Shown here one piece after another: positions 1-7,666 of a stretch of 23,854 bases of DNA; within the stretch, counting starts at the first letter, position 1; each line of letters begins with the position of its first letter. The stretch is from Promethearchaeota archaeon (GTDB lineage Archaea > Asgardarchaeota > Lokiarchaeia > Sigyniarchaeales > SOKP01). The notes under the pieces were generated by a model. It was not told the DNA's origin. It saw only the letters and a program-made list of their open reading frames with translations, and made no database searches. The position numbers and the translations under genes were made by a program. The stretch covers positions 1 through 23,854 of the forward strand of contig JAGXNU010000008.1 in assembly GCA_019894815.1 (NCBI GenBank). Direction: 5' to 3'.

Positions 1-2
1 TT

Positions 3-212
3 ATTACTTTTGAAGGTAATTTTGATGCAAATTTAAAAGATATTTTGAAAAAAGCAAAACATAAATGCGCCTCAGGAGGAACAGTAAGGAATAACGAAAT
101 TGAACTACAGGGAGATCACAAGTTAAAAATGAAAAAATTTTTGATGGATCAAGGATTTCCTGAAGAAAATATCCTCATAAAAGATCGGATAAGACAATCT
201 TACAAGAAATAA
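3..212 (+). CDS. Translation initiation factor aIF1 (SUI1), 3' part
   Basis: An open frame enters from the left edge and ends at TAA 210-212, giving 69 residues. It carries the SUI1/eIF1 core: KCASGGTV, then ELQGDH, then the FPEENI tail block, in the order seen in archaeal aIF1. The family is about 100 residues long, so roughly the first third lies outside the window. aIF1 binds the small ribosomal subunit near the P site and helps select the start codon with aIF2 and aIF1A. No promoter can be seen because the 5' end is missing. The next gene on this strand begins 58 nt downstream and may or may not be co-transcribed. The identification is secure; only the start is missing. Confidence 0.93.
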   Translation: MTFEGNFDANLKDILKKAKHKCASGGTVRNNEIELQGDHKLKMKKFLMDQGFPEENILIKDRIRQSYKK

Positions 213-270
213 TAATAAGGTGTTCGATTAATGAAATATTCGTAATTACTAATTAACAAGTTAGATTTTA

Positions 271-708
271 ATGAGTTTCATATTCTATAAAGTTTTATTT
301 AGAGGTATTGGTGAAACGGAGGAATCTTCATTAACATTTAATAATGTAAATTCGGATAAGTACATTAATATGACGCATTACATCACTTCAATAAAGAATT
401 TGAGTGATTTACATGAAAACATAATTAATTTCAAAAATATAGAAGAAGTCATCATTATGGGGGCAAGTAGTCCTCCCTTCTCATTTAATTATTATATAGT
501 TATTTTAGTATCACATAAAGATGAAAAAAAGGAAGGATATTTAATAGGTAATACTAAAAAATTAGGAGATTTACTGATAGGTTCTTGGCCATTTAGTAGA
601 AATACACTCGAGACACAATCAGATAAAATCTTGAAAAGACTTGATGAAATAATCAGTAATCATGTCAACATTAAGAAAATAAGTTTGATTTATTCTTTAA
701 CTACCTAA
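271..708 (+). CDS. Hypothetical protein, 145 aa
   Basis: I do not recognise this protein. It begins at ATG 271 with no clear Shine-Dalgarno, after an AT-rich leader. The sequence has no Cys or His pairs, no obvious signal peptide and no transmembrane segment. It alternates short hydrophobic strands (for example VIIMGAS, YYIVILVSH, EGYLIG) with a helical C-terminus, so a small alpha/beta fold such as a longin- or roadblock-like domain is possible, but I cannot show it. Its last 4 bases overlap the 3' end of the convergent sugar kinase gene. Codon use looks like that of its neighbours, so it is probably a real lineage-specific gene. Confidence 0.6.
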   Translation: MSFIFYKVLFRGIGETEESSLTFNNVNSDKYINMTHYITSIKNLSDLHENIINFKNIEEVIIMGASSPPFSFNYYIVILVSHKDEKKEGYLIGNTKKLGDLLIGSWPFSRNTLETQSDKILKRLDEIISNHVNIKKISLIYSLTT

Positions 709-1643
709 TCAAAAAAAGATTCGTCGTTTTCTTTTAAAAATTTGGTAAGTAATATTTCATTAGGCATTCCAGTTCGAGCACCTAATTGTTGTATTTTTAA
801 AGCGGCTGCAGCATTTGCATATTTACATGATTTTTCTAACGACCACTTCTTAATCCAATATGCCAGTGAAAATGCACCATTAAATGTATCTCCTGCACCA
901 GTTGTGTCAACGATATTTTTAATATTATAAGCTGGAATCATTTTTTGGTGTTGTTTGGTTGTTAATAATACTCCTTTACTCCCCAAGGTAATAATAACGA
1001 TAGGAATCCCCTTTTTAATCAATATGTTAGCTGCTTCTTTAGGTGTATTACTATTTGTTATAATTTTTGCCCCTTCTTTATTTGGAATTATGATATCTGC
1101 TTTTAAAAGCATTTTTTTTAAATTACTCCACCCACTTTGAGCAATTTGAGATTCTAAATCGATACTAACCTTTATATCATTTTTTTTTGCAATTTCAATA
1201 ACCTTTTCTGTAATATCTTGATGAACCATAGTAGTGTGCAATAATCTTGGCTTAGTTAGGGAAAATTCATCAATGTCAGAGATTTCAACTTTAGTTTTCA
1301 GCATATGAGGTGATTGTATAATCGATTTTTCTCCTTTTACAATAAAGATGAAATTTACCGGAGTTTTTTTATCTTTTTTCTTGATGGTCCAATTCGTGTT
1401 TACATTTTCTTTGTTAAAGTCAGAAATGAGAAAATCACCATATGGATCGCTTCCTACGGCGCCTATAAATCCACTTCTTCCTCCCAATCTCGCTACTGCG
1501 ACTAAATAATTAGCGGTTACGCCCCCCGGAAAAATATTTTCACTTAGAGCATTAATTTTTTCATCTGGTTTTGGAAAATGTGGGATTTCAGCTACCCAAT
1601 CGATAACCACCTCTCCTAAACCTACAATATCGATCTGGTTCAT
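705..1643 (-). CDS. PfkB-family carbohydrate/nucleoside kinase
   Basis: This 312-residue protein is a PfkB/ribokinase-family kinase, which phosphorylates a sugar or nucleoside hydroxyl with ATP. Visible family marks are the N-terminal GGVTANYLVAVARLGG block (about residues 40-55), where the family usually has GG..AN.A....LG, and the C-terminal DTTGAGDTF signature (about 246-254), whose last Asp is the catalytic base. Length is normal for the family. The ATG at 1643 fits the usual N-terminus, a hydrophobic strand followed by GE. It lies 74 nt downstream of the RPA gene on the same strand and may be read through from it. The substrate cannot be assigned from sequence; archaeal members include nucleoside kinases and ADP- or ATP-dependent sugar kinases. 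Confidence 0.88.
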   Translation of the reverse strand: MNQIDIVGLGEVVIDWVAEIPHFPKPDEKINALSENIFPGGVTANYLVAVARLGGRSGFIGAVGSDPYGDFLISDFNKENVNTNWTIKKKDKKTPVNFIFIVKGEKSIIQSPHMLKTKVEISDIDEFSLTKPRLLHTTMVHQDITEKVIEIAKKNDIKVSIDLESQIAQSGWSNLKKMLLKADIIIPNKEGAKIITNSNTPKEAANILIKKGIPIVIITLGSKGVLLTTKQHQKMIPAYNIKNIVDTTGAGDTFNGAFSLAYWIKKWSLEKSCKYANAAAALKIQQLGARTGMPNEILLTKFLKENDESFFD

Positions 1644-1717
1644 AATCTAAGATAAATGTTTTTCTTTATAATGAGATATAAATAAATTAAATAAATATAA
1701 GTTAAGTACTCATAATA

Positions 1718-3784
1718 TTATGAATTTAGTTCTTCCATGAGATAATTTAGTTCTTTTGTAGTATCAGTAAATTGAAATTCAAAAACTTTCAGTTCATAAT
1801 TATTCATATCATTAAAACTATTTAATGAAGCTTTTCCACGTACAATTAAACTACGTCCTTCTAAATCTTTTAAAACGCTGTCTAAATCTTCCATATCTGC
1901 GATCTCACTTGCTTTCTTACCAATCAAATCTTCAGCTTGTTGACCAAAAAAACTTGTTTTTATTGTGCCACTTTCATCATCCAGGACTATTTTTAGTATC
2001 ATTCTTTTTTCTGTTTCTTCTTTTTTCTCACATGTACAATTCGACTCTTTTTTAAAGCACGTCGGGCAAGCATCATATATGAACAAGTCTTTTTTAGATA
2101 GATCAATTTCCTTTATAACACTTCCTTTTATTTCAAAAAACCCCATAGAATCAATAGATTCAATTTTTGTTTCTTTAAATCTTGAAGTTGTTTTTGAATT
2201 TCCTGAGCTCGTTTTCTTTGTAAAATCGATATCCTCATCAATTTTAACAATTTCAGAGAATTTATTAAAAGTAGCCTCTTTTCTATCAAACCTCTCATTA
2301 TACTTAAGCTTGACATTTGATACAAAAACCGTCATATCATTTGTTAATTTTTCCACCAAATCTTCAGCTATATCTCTCCAGGCTGTCACTTGAATTGACC
2401 CCGTATTGTCACTTACTTCAAAATCAATTACAGATACATCTTCTCCGGACTTAAGAGTCACTTTTCTTATATCTCTGATAGACGTTATTACTCCTTTAAA
2501 AGAAGCAGCGTTTTCAAGATTCTCGAGGTCTTTTATAGCCTTAGTAATTTTTGGTTTAATTTTTTCTTCTTGTGGATGTGATGTAATTGTAATTTGTTCC
2601 TCGATTGCTTTAATTTCTGAAACTTTATTAAAAGAAGCCTCTTTTCTGTCAAAGAGCTCATTGTGCTTAAGATTAACATTTGACACCAAAACCGTCATAT
2701 CATTTGTTAATTTTTCCGCCAATTCATCAGCTATATCTCTCCACGCTGTCACTCGAATTGACCCCGTATTGTCACTTATTTCAAAATCAATTACAGATAC
2801 ATCTTCTCCTGATTTAAGAGTTACTTTTCTCAAGTCTCTGACAGATGTTATTACACCTTTGAAAGATACTAAATTTTCAAGTTCTTGGAGTTTCTTTACG
2901 TTTTCAACTATTTTTGCTTTATAGTGAACGTTCCCTTTAATTTTTTTTATAATCGTGTTAGATGATGCGACTAGTTCAATTGTTTTTGGATTTAATTTAC
3001 TTTCTCGTGGACCAAGTTGAGTAATAGATATATTATCTCCCTCTTGTATTCCTTGAAATTTATCAACATCTTCATTCCAAAAAACGATTCTTACAATGCC
3101 TGTTGAATCCATTATATTAATGTTTCCGACTTTTCCTGTGTTTCCATCACTTCTAACAAATTCTTTTGCTGGAGAATAACGAACCACTTGACCTTTAATT
3201 GAATAGGATTTAAAATTCGGAGTAATATCCCCGATTTTTGTGAAGCTATGTTTTATTTTAGGAATTTTATTATAGTCAATATCTTCTGGAGATAAAATAA
3301 TCTTACCAAACCGGTTAACGTGGATTTCTAAATCTTGATAACGACCTTCTTTAGTATACCCATTGATTATTTTTACAACTTCATTTATTACAAAGTTTTC
3401 GTTTGTTAAAATTCTAGTATCTTCATCCCATAAAACAACTCGAATCTCTCCTGATTCATCTTGGATTGAAAAAGATCCAACAAATCCCTCGCTTCCATCA
3501 TTTCGGGTAAAATTGAATATTTTGTTAACATCTTTAATTCTTCCTACTAAAATAATATTTTTCATCCCAAGGGAAACATCAGAGATCTTAACCTCAATGT
3601 CATTAAAGTCTATATTCTCCTTTTTAACCTCTACTTTTAACTCCTTTGCTATTAGAAGTAGTGCTCCATCATCAGTAATTAATCCTTTCAATTCTGTTTT
3701 CTTTTCGTCTACTAAATCTTGAATATCTTTTCGAGATAATCCTGTTTCATCCATAATTTTATTAATATACGATTCTGTTGACAT
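1718..3784 (-). CDS. Replication protein A-like multi-OB ssDNA-binding protein
   Basis: At 688 residues this is a large archaeal RPA, which coats single-stranded DNA in replication, repair and recombination. The order is: an N-terminal helical module (about 1-55, with TGLSRKDIQDLV and GLITDDGAL) found in euryarchaeal-type RPAs; OB fold A (about 60-175); OB fold B (about 180-280); OB folds C (about 301-391) and D (about 422-512), which are near duplicates; and a C-terminal OB fold with an embedded zinc site CPTC...CTC (about 573-585). The typical OB strand pattern with a W appears in each repeat (VVLWDED, IVFWNED, VTAWRDI twice). The two middle repeats differ at only 13 of 85 aligned residues by hand count. 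A TATA-like element sits about 35 nt upstream of the ATG. Confidence 0.9.
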   Translation of the reverse strand: MSTESYINKIMDETGLSRKDIQDLVDEKKTELKGLITDDGALLLIAKELKVEVKKENIDFNDIEVKISDVSLGMKNIILVGRIKDVNKIFNFTRNDGSEGFVGSFSIQDESGEIRVVLWDEDTRILTNENFVINEVVKIINGYTKEGRYQDLEIHVNRFGKIILSPEDIDYNKIPKIKHSFTKIGDITPNFKSYSIKGQVVRYSPAKEFVRSDGNTGKVGNINIMDSTGIVRIVFWNEDVDKFQGIQEGDNISITQLGPRESKLNPKTIELVASSNTIIKKIKGNVHYKAKIVENVKKLQELENLVSFKGVITSVRDLRKVTLKSGEDVSVIDFEISDNTGSIRVTAWRDIADELAEKLTNDMTVLVSNVNLKHNELFDRKEASFNKVSEIKAIEEQITITSHPQEEKIKPKITKAIKDLENLENAASFKGVITSIRDIRKVTLKSGEDVSVIDFEVSDNTGSIQVTAWRDIAEDLVEKLTNDMTVFVSNVKLKYNERFDRKEATFNKFSEIVKIDEDIDFTKKTSSGNSKTTSRFKETKIESIDSMGFFEIKGSVIKEIDLSKKDLFIYDACPTCFKKESNCTCEKKEETEKRMILKIVLDDESGTIKTSFFGQQAEDLIGKKASEIADMEDLDSVLKDLEGRSLIVRGKASLNSFNDMNNYELKVFEFQFTDTTKELNYLMEELNS
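2251..2883 (-). repeat. Direct repeat inside RPA gene (two OB-fold units, 363-nt period)
   Basis: Two copies of about 270 bases lie in the same frame, at 2614-2883 and 2251-2520, offset by 363 nt (121 codons). DNA similarity is high along their length, with long identical runs around the segments encoding KSGEDVSVIDFE and EKLTNDMTV. The proteins differ at 13 of 85 positions, mostly by conservative changes. Each copy encodes one OB fold; the connecting segments diverge completely. Confidence 0.9.
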
Positions 3785-3812
3785 AAAATCACGTTAGTTA
3801 TAACTTTTATTA

Positions 3813-3824
3813 GGTTTATAAGGA
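3813..3824 (-). promoter_or_regulatory. TATA-like element for RPA gene
   Basis: On the minus strand a CCTTATAAACC-type element lies about 30-38 nt before the ATG at 3784. This is consistent with an archaeal TATA box driving a short-leader or leaderless transcript. The call rests on position and sequence only. Confidence 0.4.
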
Positions 3825-3946
3825 TCTTTTTAAATTATATTCTTAAAAAAGTAATCTATTAATATCTAATTAATGAATATTTTTAAAAAACAAGAGTATT
3901 TCATATCGGTAATTTATCTTAAAATAATATTAAATTTGTCGGTAAA

Positions 3947-4714
3947 ATGAGTAATTTTAAAATCATTCCCGTATTGGATATCCTCAATTCCATATGCGTT
4001 CACGCTATTAAGGGAGAAAGAAGTCAATATACACCTCTAAAATCTTATATGTTTGGATCTAGTGATCCTCATACTATTATTGAAACCCTTCATAATAAAT
4101 ATGAGTTTAATGAGTTCTATATCGCAGATTTAGATGCTATTATGAAAAATCACCCAAATTCTGAAATTATTGTAAGTCTTATGCAAAATTATGATATAAG
4201 AATAATGCTAGATTCAGGGATCTCAACTAAAGAGGATATCAATGCAATATTACAATTTGGAATCGAAAATATCATAATAGGTTTAGAGACTTTAGAGAAT
4301 TTAGAGGTTATTAAGACCACATTAAGTATATTGGGGGAGGAAAATATAATAGTGAGTATCGATATGTATTTAGAGAAAGTTATTACACAAATCAATGAAT
4401 TTAAATTCATGCCTATCCGTGATATTGTGAAAAAAATAGGGGATTTAGGTGTTTACAAAATTATATTACTTGATTTATTTCGAGTTGGACAGAAGTTGGG
4501 AGGAATTTCACCTCTCTATCTCAAAATAAGAAATGAATTTAACGGAGAAATATATGTAGGTGGAGGAATAAAGGATTTATCAGATATTCAAATCTATTAT
4601 GATAACCAATTTTCTGGAGTATTAATAGGAACCGCTCTTTATGATGGAACAATAAACATACAGAAATTAAGAGATTTAATCTATAAATATGACACCAATA
4701 CTAGAAACATTTAA
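3947..4714 (+). CDS. HisA/HisF-related TIM-barrel protein
   Basis: This 255-residue protein has the (beta-alpha)8 pattern of HisA, the ProFAR isomerase of histidine synthesis. The first strand reads IIPVLDIL, with the Asp where HisA has its catalytic acid, and a second Asp lies in IVSIDMYLEK at about the expected mid-barrel place. Phosphate-binding glycines appear in VGGGIKD and LIGTALYDG near the C-terminus. The loop after strand 1, which in HisA reads DGKVVRL.QG, is replaced by NSICVHAIKGERSQY. That loop matches the 'hisA/hisF-related' family found in methanogens and methylotrophs beside C1-cofactor genes rather than true HisA. No his genes are nearby, and MfnB follows at 5548. I infer a role in methanofuran or tetrahydromethanopterin synthesis; its reaction is not established here. 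Its 3' end overlaps the convergent gene by 39 nt. Confidence 0.8.
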   Translation: MSNFKIIPVLDILNSICVHAIKGERSQYTPLKSYMFGSSDPHTIIETLHNKYEFNEFYIADLDAIMKNHPNSEIIVSLMQNYDIRIMLDSGISTKEDINAILQFGIENIIIGLETLENLEVIKTTLSILGEENIIVSIDMYLEKVITQINEFKFMPIRDIVKKIGDLGVYKIILLDLFRVGQKLGGISPLYLKIRNEFNGEIYVGGGIKDLSDIQIYYDNQFSGVLIGTALYDGTINIQKLRDLIYKYDTNTRNI

Positions 4715-5206
4715 TGATTTTTTACATACAGGACAAGAGTGTTTCATTCTCACCCAATCGATCATATGATCTTTATGAGCTTTAGTTTCACATAAAGGAC
4801 ATCCAATTACTTCATCAAAAATTTCGATTTGTTTACCACATACGGCACATTTTGTCTTAGAAGAGGTGGTAACCCTAATTAACTCTTTTTTAATATCTAA
4901 TACCACTGTTTCTGTGTTTTCTGCTGTTGGTGTTATCTGTTTCAATTCCGATTTATTGTCAATGCAGAAGATAGTTCCAGCACCCTCATCTTTTGTATTT
5001 CCTATCCATACCACTTTTCCTTTGAATTCTCCAGTGCCTTCGCTATCTATAGATAGATTTAATCTGCGATCCTCCAAGACAAAAGTTTGTATTACTTTAG
5101 TATACTTTAAGCCTTCAAGATTAGCAGATAATTGTTTGATAACTTCAATTGGTTCTTTAAATACTTCGCTAGTTATATCCAATTTAGTAATTTCTTTGGG
5201 TGACAA
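4676..5206 (-). CDS. RING-like zinc-finger protein
   Basis: This 176-residue protein has an unrecognised, strand-rich N-terminal region (about 1-115) and a C-terminal zinc module. Metal ligands are C120-x2-C123, C136-x2-C139, H144-x2-H147 and C158-x2-C161, with a W at 151 and the ending SCPVCKKSL. This layout matches a RING-type or RING-H2-related cross-brace, as in many ubiquitin E3 ligases, although the first H comes four residues after C139 instead of one. The start is TTG at 5206; the ATG pair just upstream is in another frame and stops at once. Being alone on this strand between the HisA-like and MfnB genes, it gives no operon clue. An E3 role is plausible if the organism has an Asgard ubiquitin system, but a structural zinc finger is equally possible. 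Confidence 0.7.
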   Translation of the reverse strand: MSPKEITKLDITSEVFKEPIEVIKQLSANLEGLKYTKVIQTFVLEDRRLNLSIDSEGTGEFKGKVVWIGNTKDEGAGTIFCIDNKSELKQITPTAENTETVVLDIKKELIRVTTSSKTKCAVCGKQIEIFDEVIGCPLCETKAHKDHMIDWVRMKHSCPVCKKSLNVSSIGVIFID

Positions 5207-5547
5207 AATTAAATCATCATTTTTTTTGATATTTAATAATAATTATTTAATTTAAACTTTTATATCACAATTAAAAATACAATTAAGGTCTTATGTTAGT
5301 ATTATTGAAAGGTTTCTTGAGAAAGAGAAAGAAATTTAAAGAAAATTAAAGAAAATTAAAGAAAAGCAGTTAGTATACTAAAACTATAAACTATCCTTTC
5401 TCAGATGCCTTAATAGAATTTAAATTCATGAGTGTTTTTAAAAATATAATTATTATTGATTGTTAATCTAAAAGAATGAAAATAAAAAATTAATTAAGCA
5501 ATTCATAATATGAGTTTTTTAGAAACTCACATAAAATATGAATTCTA
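5207..5547. other. Gene-free AT-rich interval with short repeats
   Basis: There is no convincing gene in these 341 bases. The interval holds a purine-rich tandem repeat (exact GAAAATTAAA at 5341-5360 with a degenerate copy before it). It also has a widely spaced inverted repeat, TGAGAAAG at 5318-5325 and CTTTCTCA at 5396-5403. A compact hairpin lies directly before the MfnB gene and is listed separately. The promoters for the two divergent flanking genes must lie here. Confidence 0.7.
5511..5529 (+). promoter_or_regulatory. Inverted repeat upstream of mfnB
   Basis: TGAGTTT (5511-5517) and AAACTCA (5523-5529) form a perfect 7-bp inverted repeat around a 5-nt centre, ending 18 nt before the ATG at 5548. 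It could be an operator for a dimeric regulator or an RNA hairpin in the leader. No regulator can be named. Confidence 0.35.
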
Positions 5548-6285
5548 ATGGCACAAAAAATACAATTATTAGTAAGTCCTAAAAATATCGAAGAAGCAAG
5601 AATCACAGTCAACTCGGGAGTTGATTATGTGGATTGCAAAAATCCTGATGAGGGTTCATTAGGTGCTAATTTTCCATGGATTATTAATCAAATGAAAGAA
5701 TTAATTCCAGGGGGTAGCCCACAGAAGCTGAGTGCTGCAATAGGAGACTTTCCCTATTTGCCCGGTTCAGCATCCTTAGCTGCATTAGGTGCAGCAATTT
5801 CTGGTGCAGATATTATTAAAGTGGGGTTAAAAGGACCGAAAAATGTTGAAGAAGGAGTTAATCTCATGAAAAATGTAGTTAAAGCAGTGAAAAATTATAA
5901 TAAAGATATTAAAATAGTAGTAGCAGGTTACGCAGATTACAAGAGAATAAAAACATCTCCTGATTTTTTATCGATCCCTTTAATTGCCGCTGAATCGGGA
6001 TCTGATATAGCAATGCTAGATACATTTGTAAAAGATGGAAAAGGTTTATTTGATTTCTTAAGTGTTGAACAATTGATGGATTTCAAAAAAATATCGAAAC
6101 AAGCGAATCTTGATATAGCTTTAGCTGGTAATTTAATGAAAGAATCAATTTCAAAAATCAAAAAAATCTCACCAGATATTATCGGAGTAAGAAGTATTGT
6201 ATGTGATAACTTCGATAGACGAAAAGGCAAAATAAGAGCCCATATGATTGAAGAATTAAAAAATTACTTATATCTGGACATATAA
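5548..6285 (+). CDS. mfnB: (5-formylfuran-3-yl)methyl phosphate synthase (MfnB)
   Basis: MfnB condenses two glyceraldehyde-3-phosphate molecules into 4-(hydroxymethyl)-2-furancarboxaldehyde phosphate, the furan precursor of methanofuran. The 245-residue protein matches the UPF0264/DUF556 family end to end. The N-terminal block DCKNPDEGSLGANFPW contains K31. IIKVGLKG contains K91, and DIAMLDTF contains D158. These correspond in order and spacing to the lysines and aspartate reported as catalytic in the Methanocaldococcus enzyme (K27, K85, D151). Its stop overlaps the ATG of the following acetyltransferase (TAATG), so the two are translationally coupled. With the HisA-like gene upstream, this suggests that the organism makes methanofuran for tetrahydromethanopterin-linked C1 metabolism, such as an archaeal Wood-Ljungdahl pathway. 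Confidence 0.92.
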   Translation: MAQKIQLLVSPKNIEEARITVNSGVDYVDCKNPDEGSLGANFPWIINQMKELIPGGSPQKLSAAIGDFPYLPGSASLAALGAAISGADIIKVGLKGPKNVEEGVNLMKNVVKAVKNYNKDIKIVVAGYADYKRIKTSPDFLSIPLIAAESGSDIAMLDTFVKDGKGLFDFLSVEQLMDFKKISKQANLDIALAGNLMKESISKIKKISPDIIGVRSIVCDNFDRRKGKIRAHMIEELKNYLYLDI

Positions 6286-6782
6286 TGAAAGATCTAGAAA
6301 TTTCTATGGGACTTTCAACGAATTTGTCTCTAATTGATTTAAGGCTATGTGCAAAAGAATTTATTGACTTTATAGACGGTTTTTCAGATAACTACAATAC
6401 TGAAAACTATCTCATCCTAACAGCTTTACAAGATGAGCTATTAGTTGGTATGCTCATTGCTGATAAGAATGGTAATAATGATGATCCAATAATTAATTTT
6501 CTTCCAACTACCTCTTTAAAATTATTGTTCGTAGCCCCAAAATTTAGAAATAATAAGATCGGCTATTTATTATTAAATAAATTTATAAATTTACAGAAGG
6601 AAGAAGGAATCGCTATAATTCATATAGAATTACCGCAACATTATATAAGGGGCATTAAATTTTTCCAAAAATATAATTTTCATGAAAAAGAGAGGTTTCG
6701 AAACAAAATCATATTAGAAAGAAATATCTGGATTGATTTTGGCATTAGAGATACAGATCTTATTGATAATAGTTTCTACTAG
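6285..6782 (+). CDS. GNAT-family N-acetyltransferase
   Basis: This 165-residue protein has a GNAT fold. A central strand LKLLFVAPKFRNNKIGYLLL (about residues 82-101) is motif A, with the acetyl-CoA pyrophosphate-binding pattern R/K-x-x-K-x-G, followed by an amphipathic helix. The C-terminal half has HIELPQHYIRGIKFFQKYNF, the usual motif B in which a helix of the 'A..FY...GF' type follows the strand. The acceptor is unknown. The ATG overlaps the MfnB stop by one base, so it is probably translated from the same message. A role in methanofuran chemistry is possible but unsupported by sequence; protein or small-molecule acetylation unrelated to MfnB is as likely. Confidence 0.8.
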   Translation: MKDLEISMGLSTNLSLIDLRLCAKEFIDFIDGFSDNYNTENYLILTALQDELLVGMLIADKNGNNDDPIINFLPTTSLKLLFVAPKFRNNKIGYLLLNKFINLQKEEGIAIIHIELPQHYIRGIKFFQKYNFHEKERFRNKIILERNIWIDFGIRDTDLIDNSFY

Positions 6783-6843
6783 CTTCTGTGAAAAATTTGA
6801 ACAAACCATAAACTTATTTTGGTATTAGTTATAAAGTTTTAAT

Positions 6844-7665
6844 ATGTTTGAGAAAGAATTAGGTATTATTGGTATTGGTAAAATTGGCTCAGCATTAGTA
6901 ACACGATTTGTTTGTACTAATACGGTTAAAAATGATTCAATTATTATTTATGATATTGATGAAACCCGTTCAAAGGACGTTTCCGAAGAATTAAATGTTG
7001 AGATAGCTACAGATAATTTAGATTTAGTCAAACGATCCCGTTGTATTTTAATTGCTGTCATCCCCCAAGTAATCAATAAAATCTTAAGTGAAATTTACGC
7101 GGTAATCTCAGAGGACCAAACAATAATTTCTATTGCCGCAGGGGTATCATTTGATCATATATTTAAGATTATCAATAAGCCTATCGGTTTAATAAGAATT
7201 ATGACAAATACTCCCGCAATTATTGGAGCTGCAGCAACCGCTATAGCATCTAATGAATTTGTGAATGAGAAGGAATTAAATTTTGCTAAGAAATTGTTTA
7301 AATCTGTGGGGTTTGTTGTGGAATTAGATGAAATACACTTGGATGCAGTGACTGGTCTATCTGGTAGTGGACCGGCTTATATTTTTATAATAATTGAAGC
7401 TTTAGCAGATGGAGGAGTAAAGATGGGGTTACCTCGGGATGTTGCGCAAAAATTAGCAGCGCATACAGTTATGGGTTCAGCAAAATTATTATTAGAAACG
7501 GGGAAGCATCCTGGAGAGTTGAAAGATATGGTTGCAACGCCGGGTGGAACAACAATCACAGCTATTCATGAGATTGAATCTGCAAAATTAAGGGCAACAC
7601 TGATCAGAGCTGTCGAAGCAGCAACTTTAAAATCAAAAACTCTAAATACATTTAGAAAAGTCTGA
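6844..7665 (+). CDS. proC: Pyrroline-5-carboxylate reductase
   Basis: ProC makes L-proline from pyrroline-5-carboxylate with NAD(P)H in the cytoplasm. The 273-residue length is normal. The N-terminal Rossmann motif GIIGIGKIGSAL (about 7-18) binds the dinucleotide. The mid block RIMTNTPAIIGAAATAI is the conserved 'R.MPN.P...G.g..' segment, here with T in place of the usual P. The C-terminal dimer and substrate domain holds GLSGSGPAY and HPGELKDMVATPGGTTI, which are diagnostic. A separate promoter in the 61-nt gap after the acetyltransferase is likely (TTAGTTATAAAG just upstream). The gene runs tail-to-tail against pantoate kinase with a single base between the stops. No other proline genes are visible. 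Confidence 0.95.
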   Translation: MFEKELGIIGIGKIGSALVTRFVCTNTVKNDSIIIYDIDETRSKDVSEELNVEIATDNLDLVKRSRCILIAVIPQVINKILSEIYAVISEDQTIISIAAGVSFDHIFKIINKPIGLIRIMTNTPAIIGAAATAIASNEFVNEKELNFAKKLFKSVGFVVELDEIHLDAVTGLSGSGPAYIFIIIEALADGGVKMGLPRDVAQKLAAHTVMGSAKLLLETGKHPGELKDMVATPGGTTITAIHEIESAKLRATLIRAVEAATLKSKTLNTFRKV

Positions 7666-7666
7666 T

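Noticed and set aside
2406..2924. 172-codon open frame on the plus strand
   Set aside because: It is antisense to the RPA repeat region; the RPA frame has clear domains, while this one is Ser/Phe-rich with no recognisable pattern.
3947..4714. True HisA of histidine synthesis
   Set aside because: The loop after strand 1 differs from HisA and no other his genes are present; the HisA/HisF-related family fits better.
5331..5366. CRISPR-like repeats
   Set aside because: The units are 10-nt simple purine-rich tandem repeats with no spacers.
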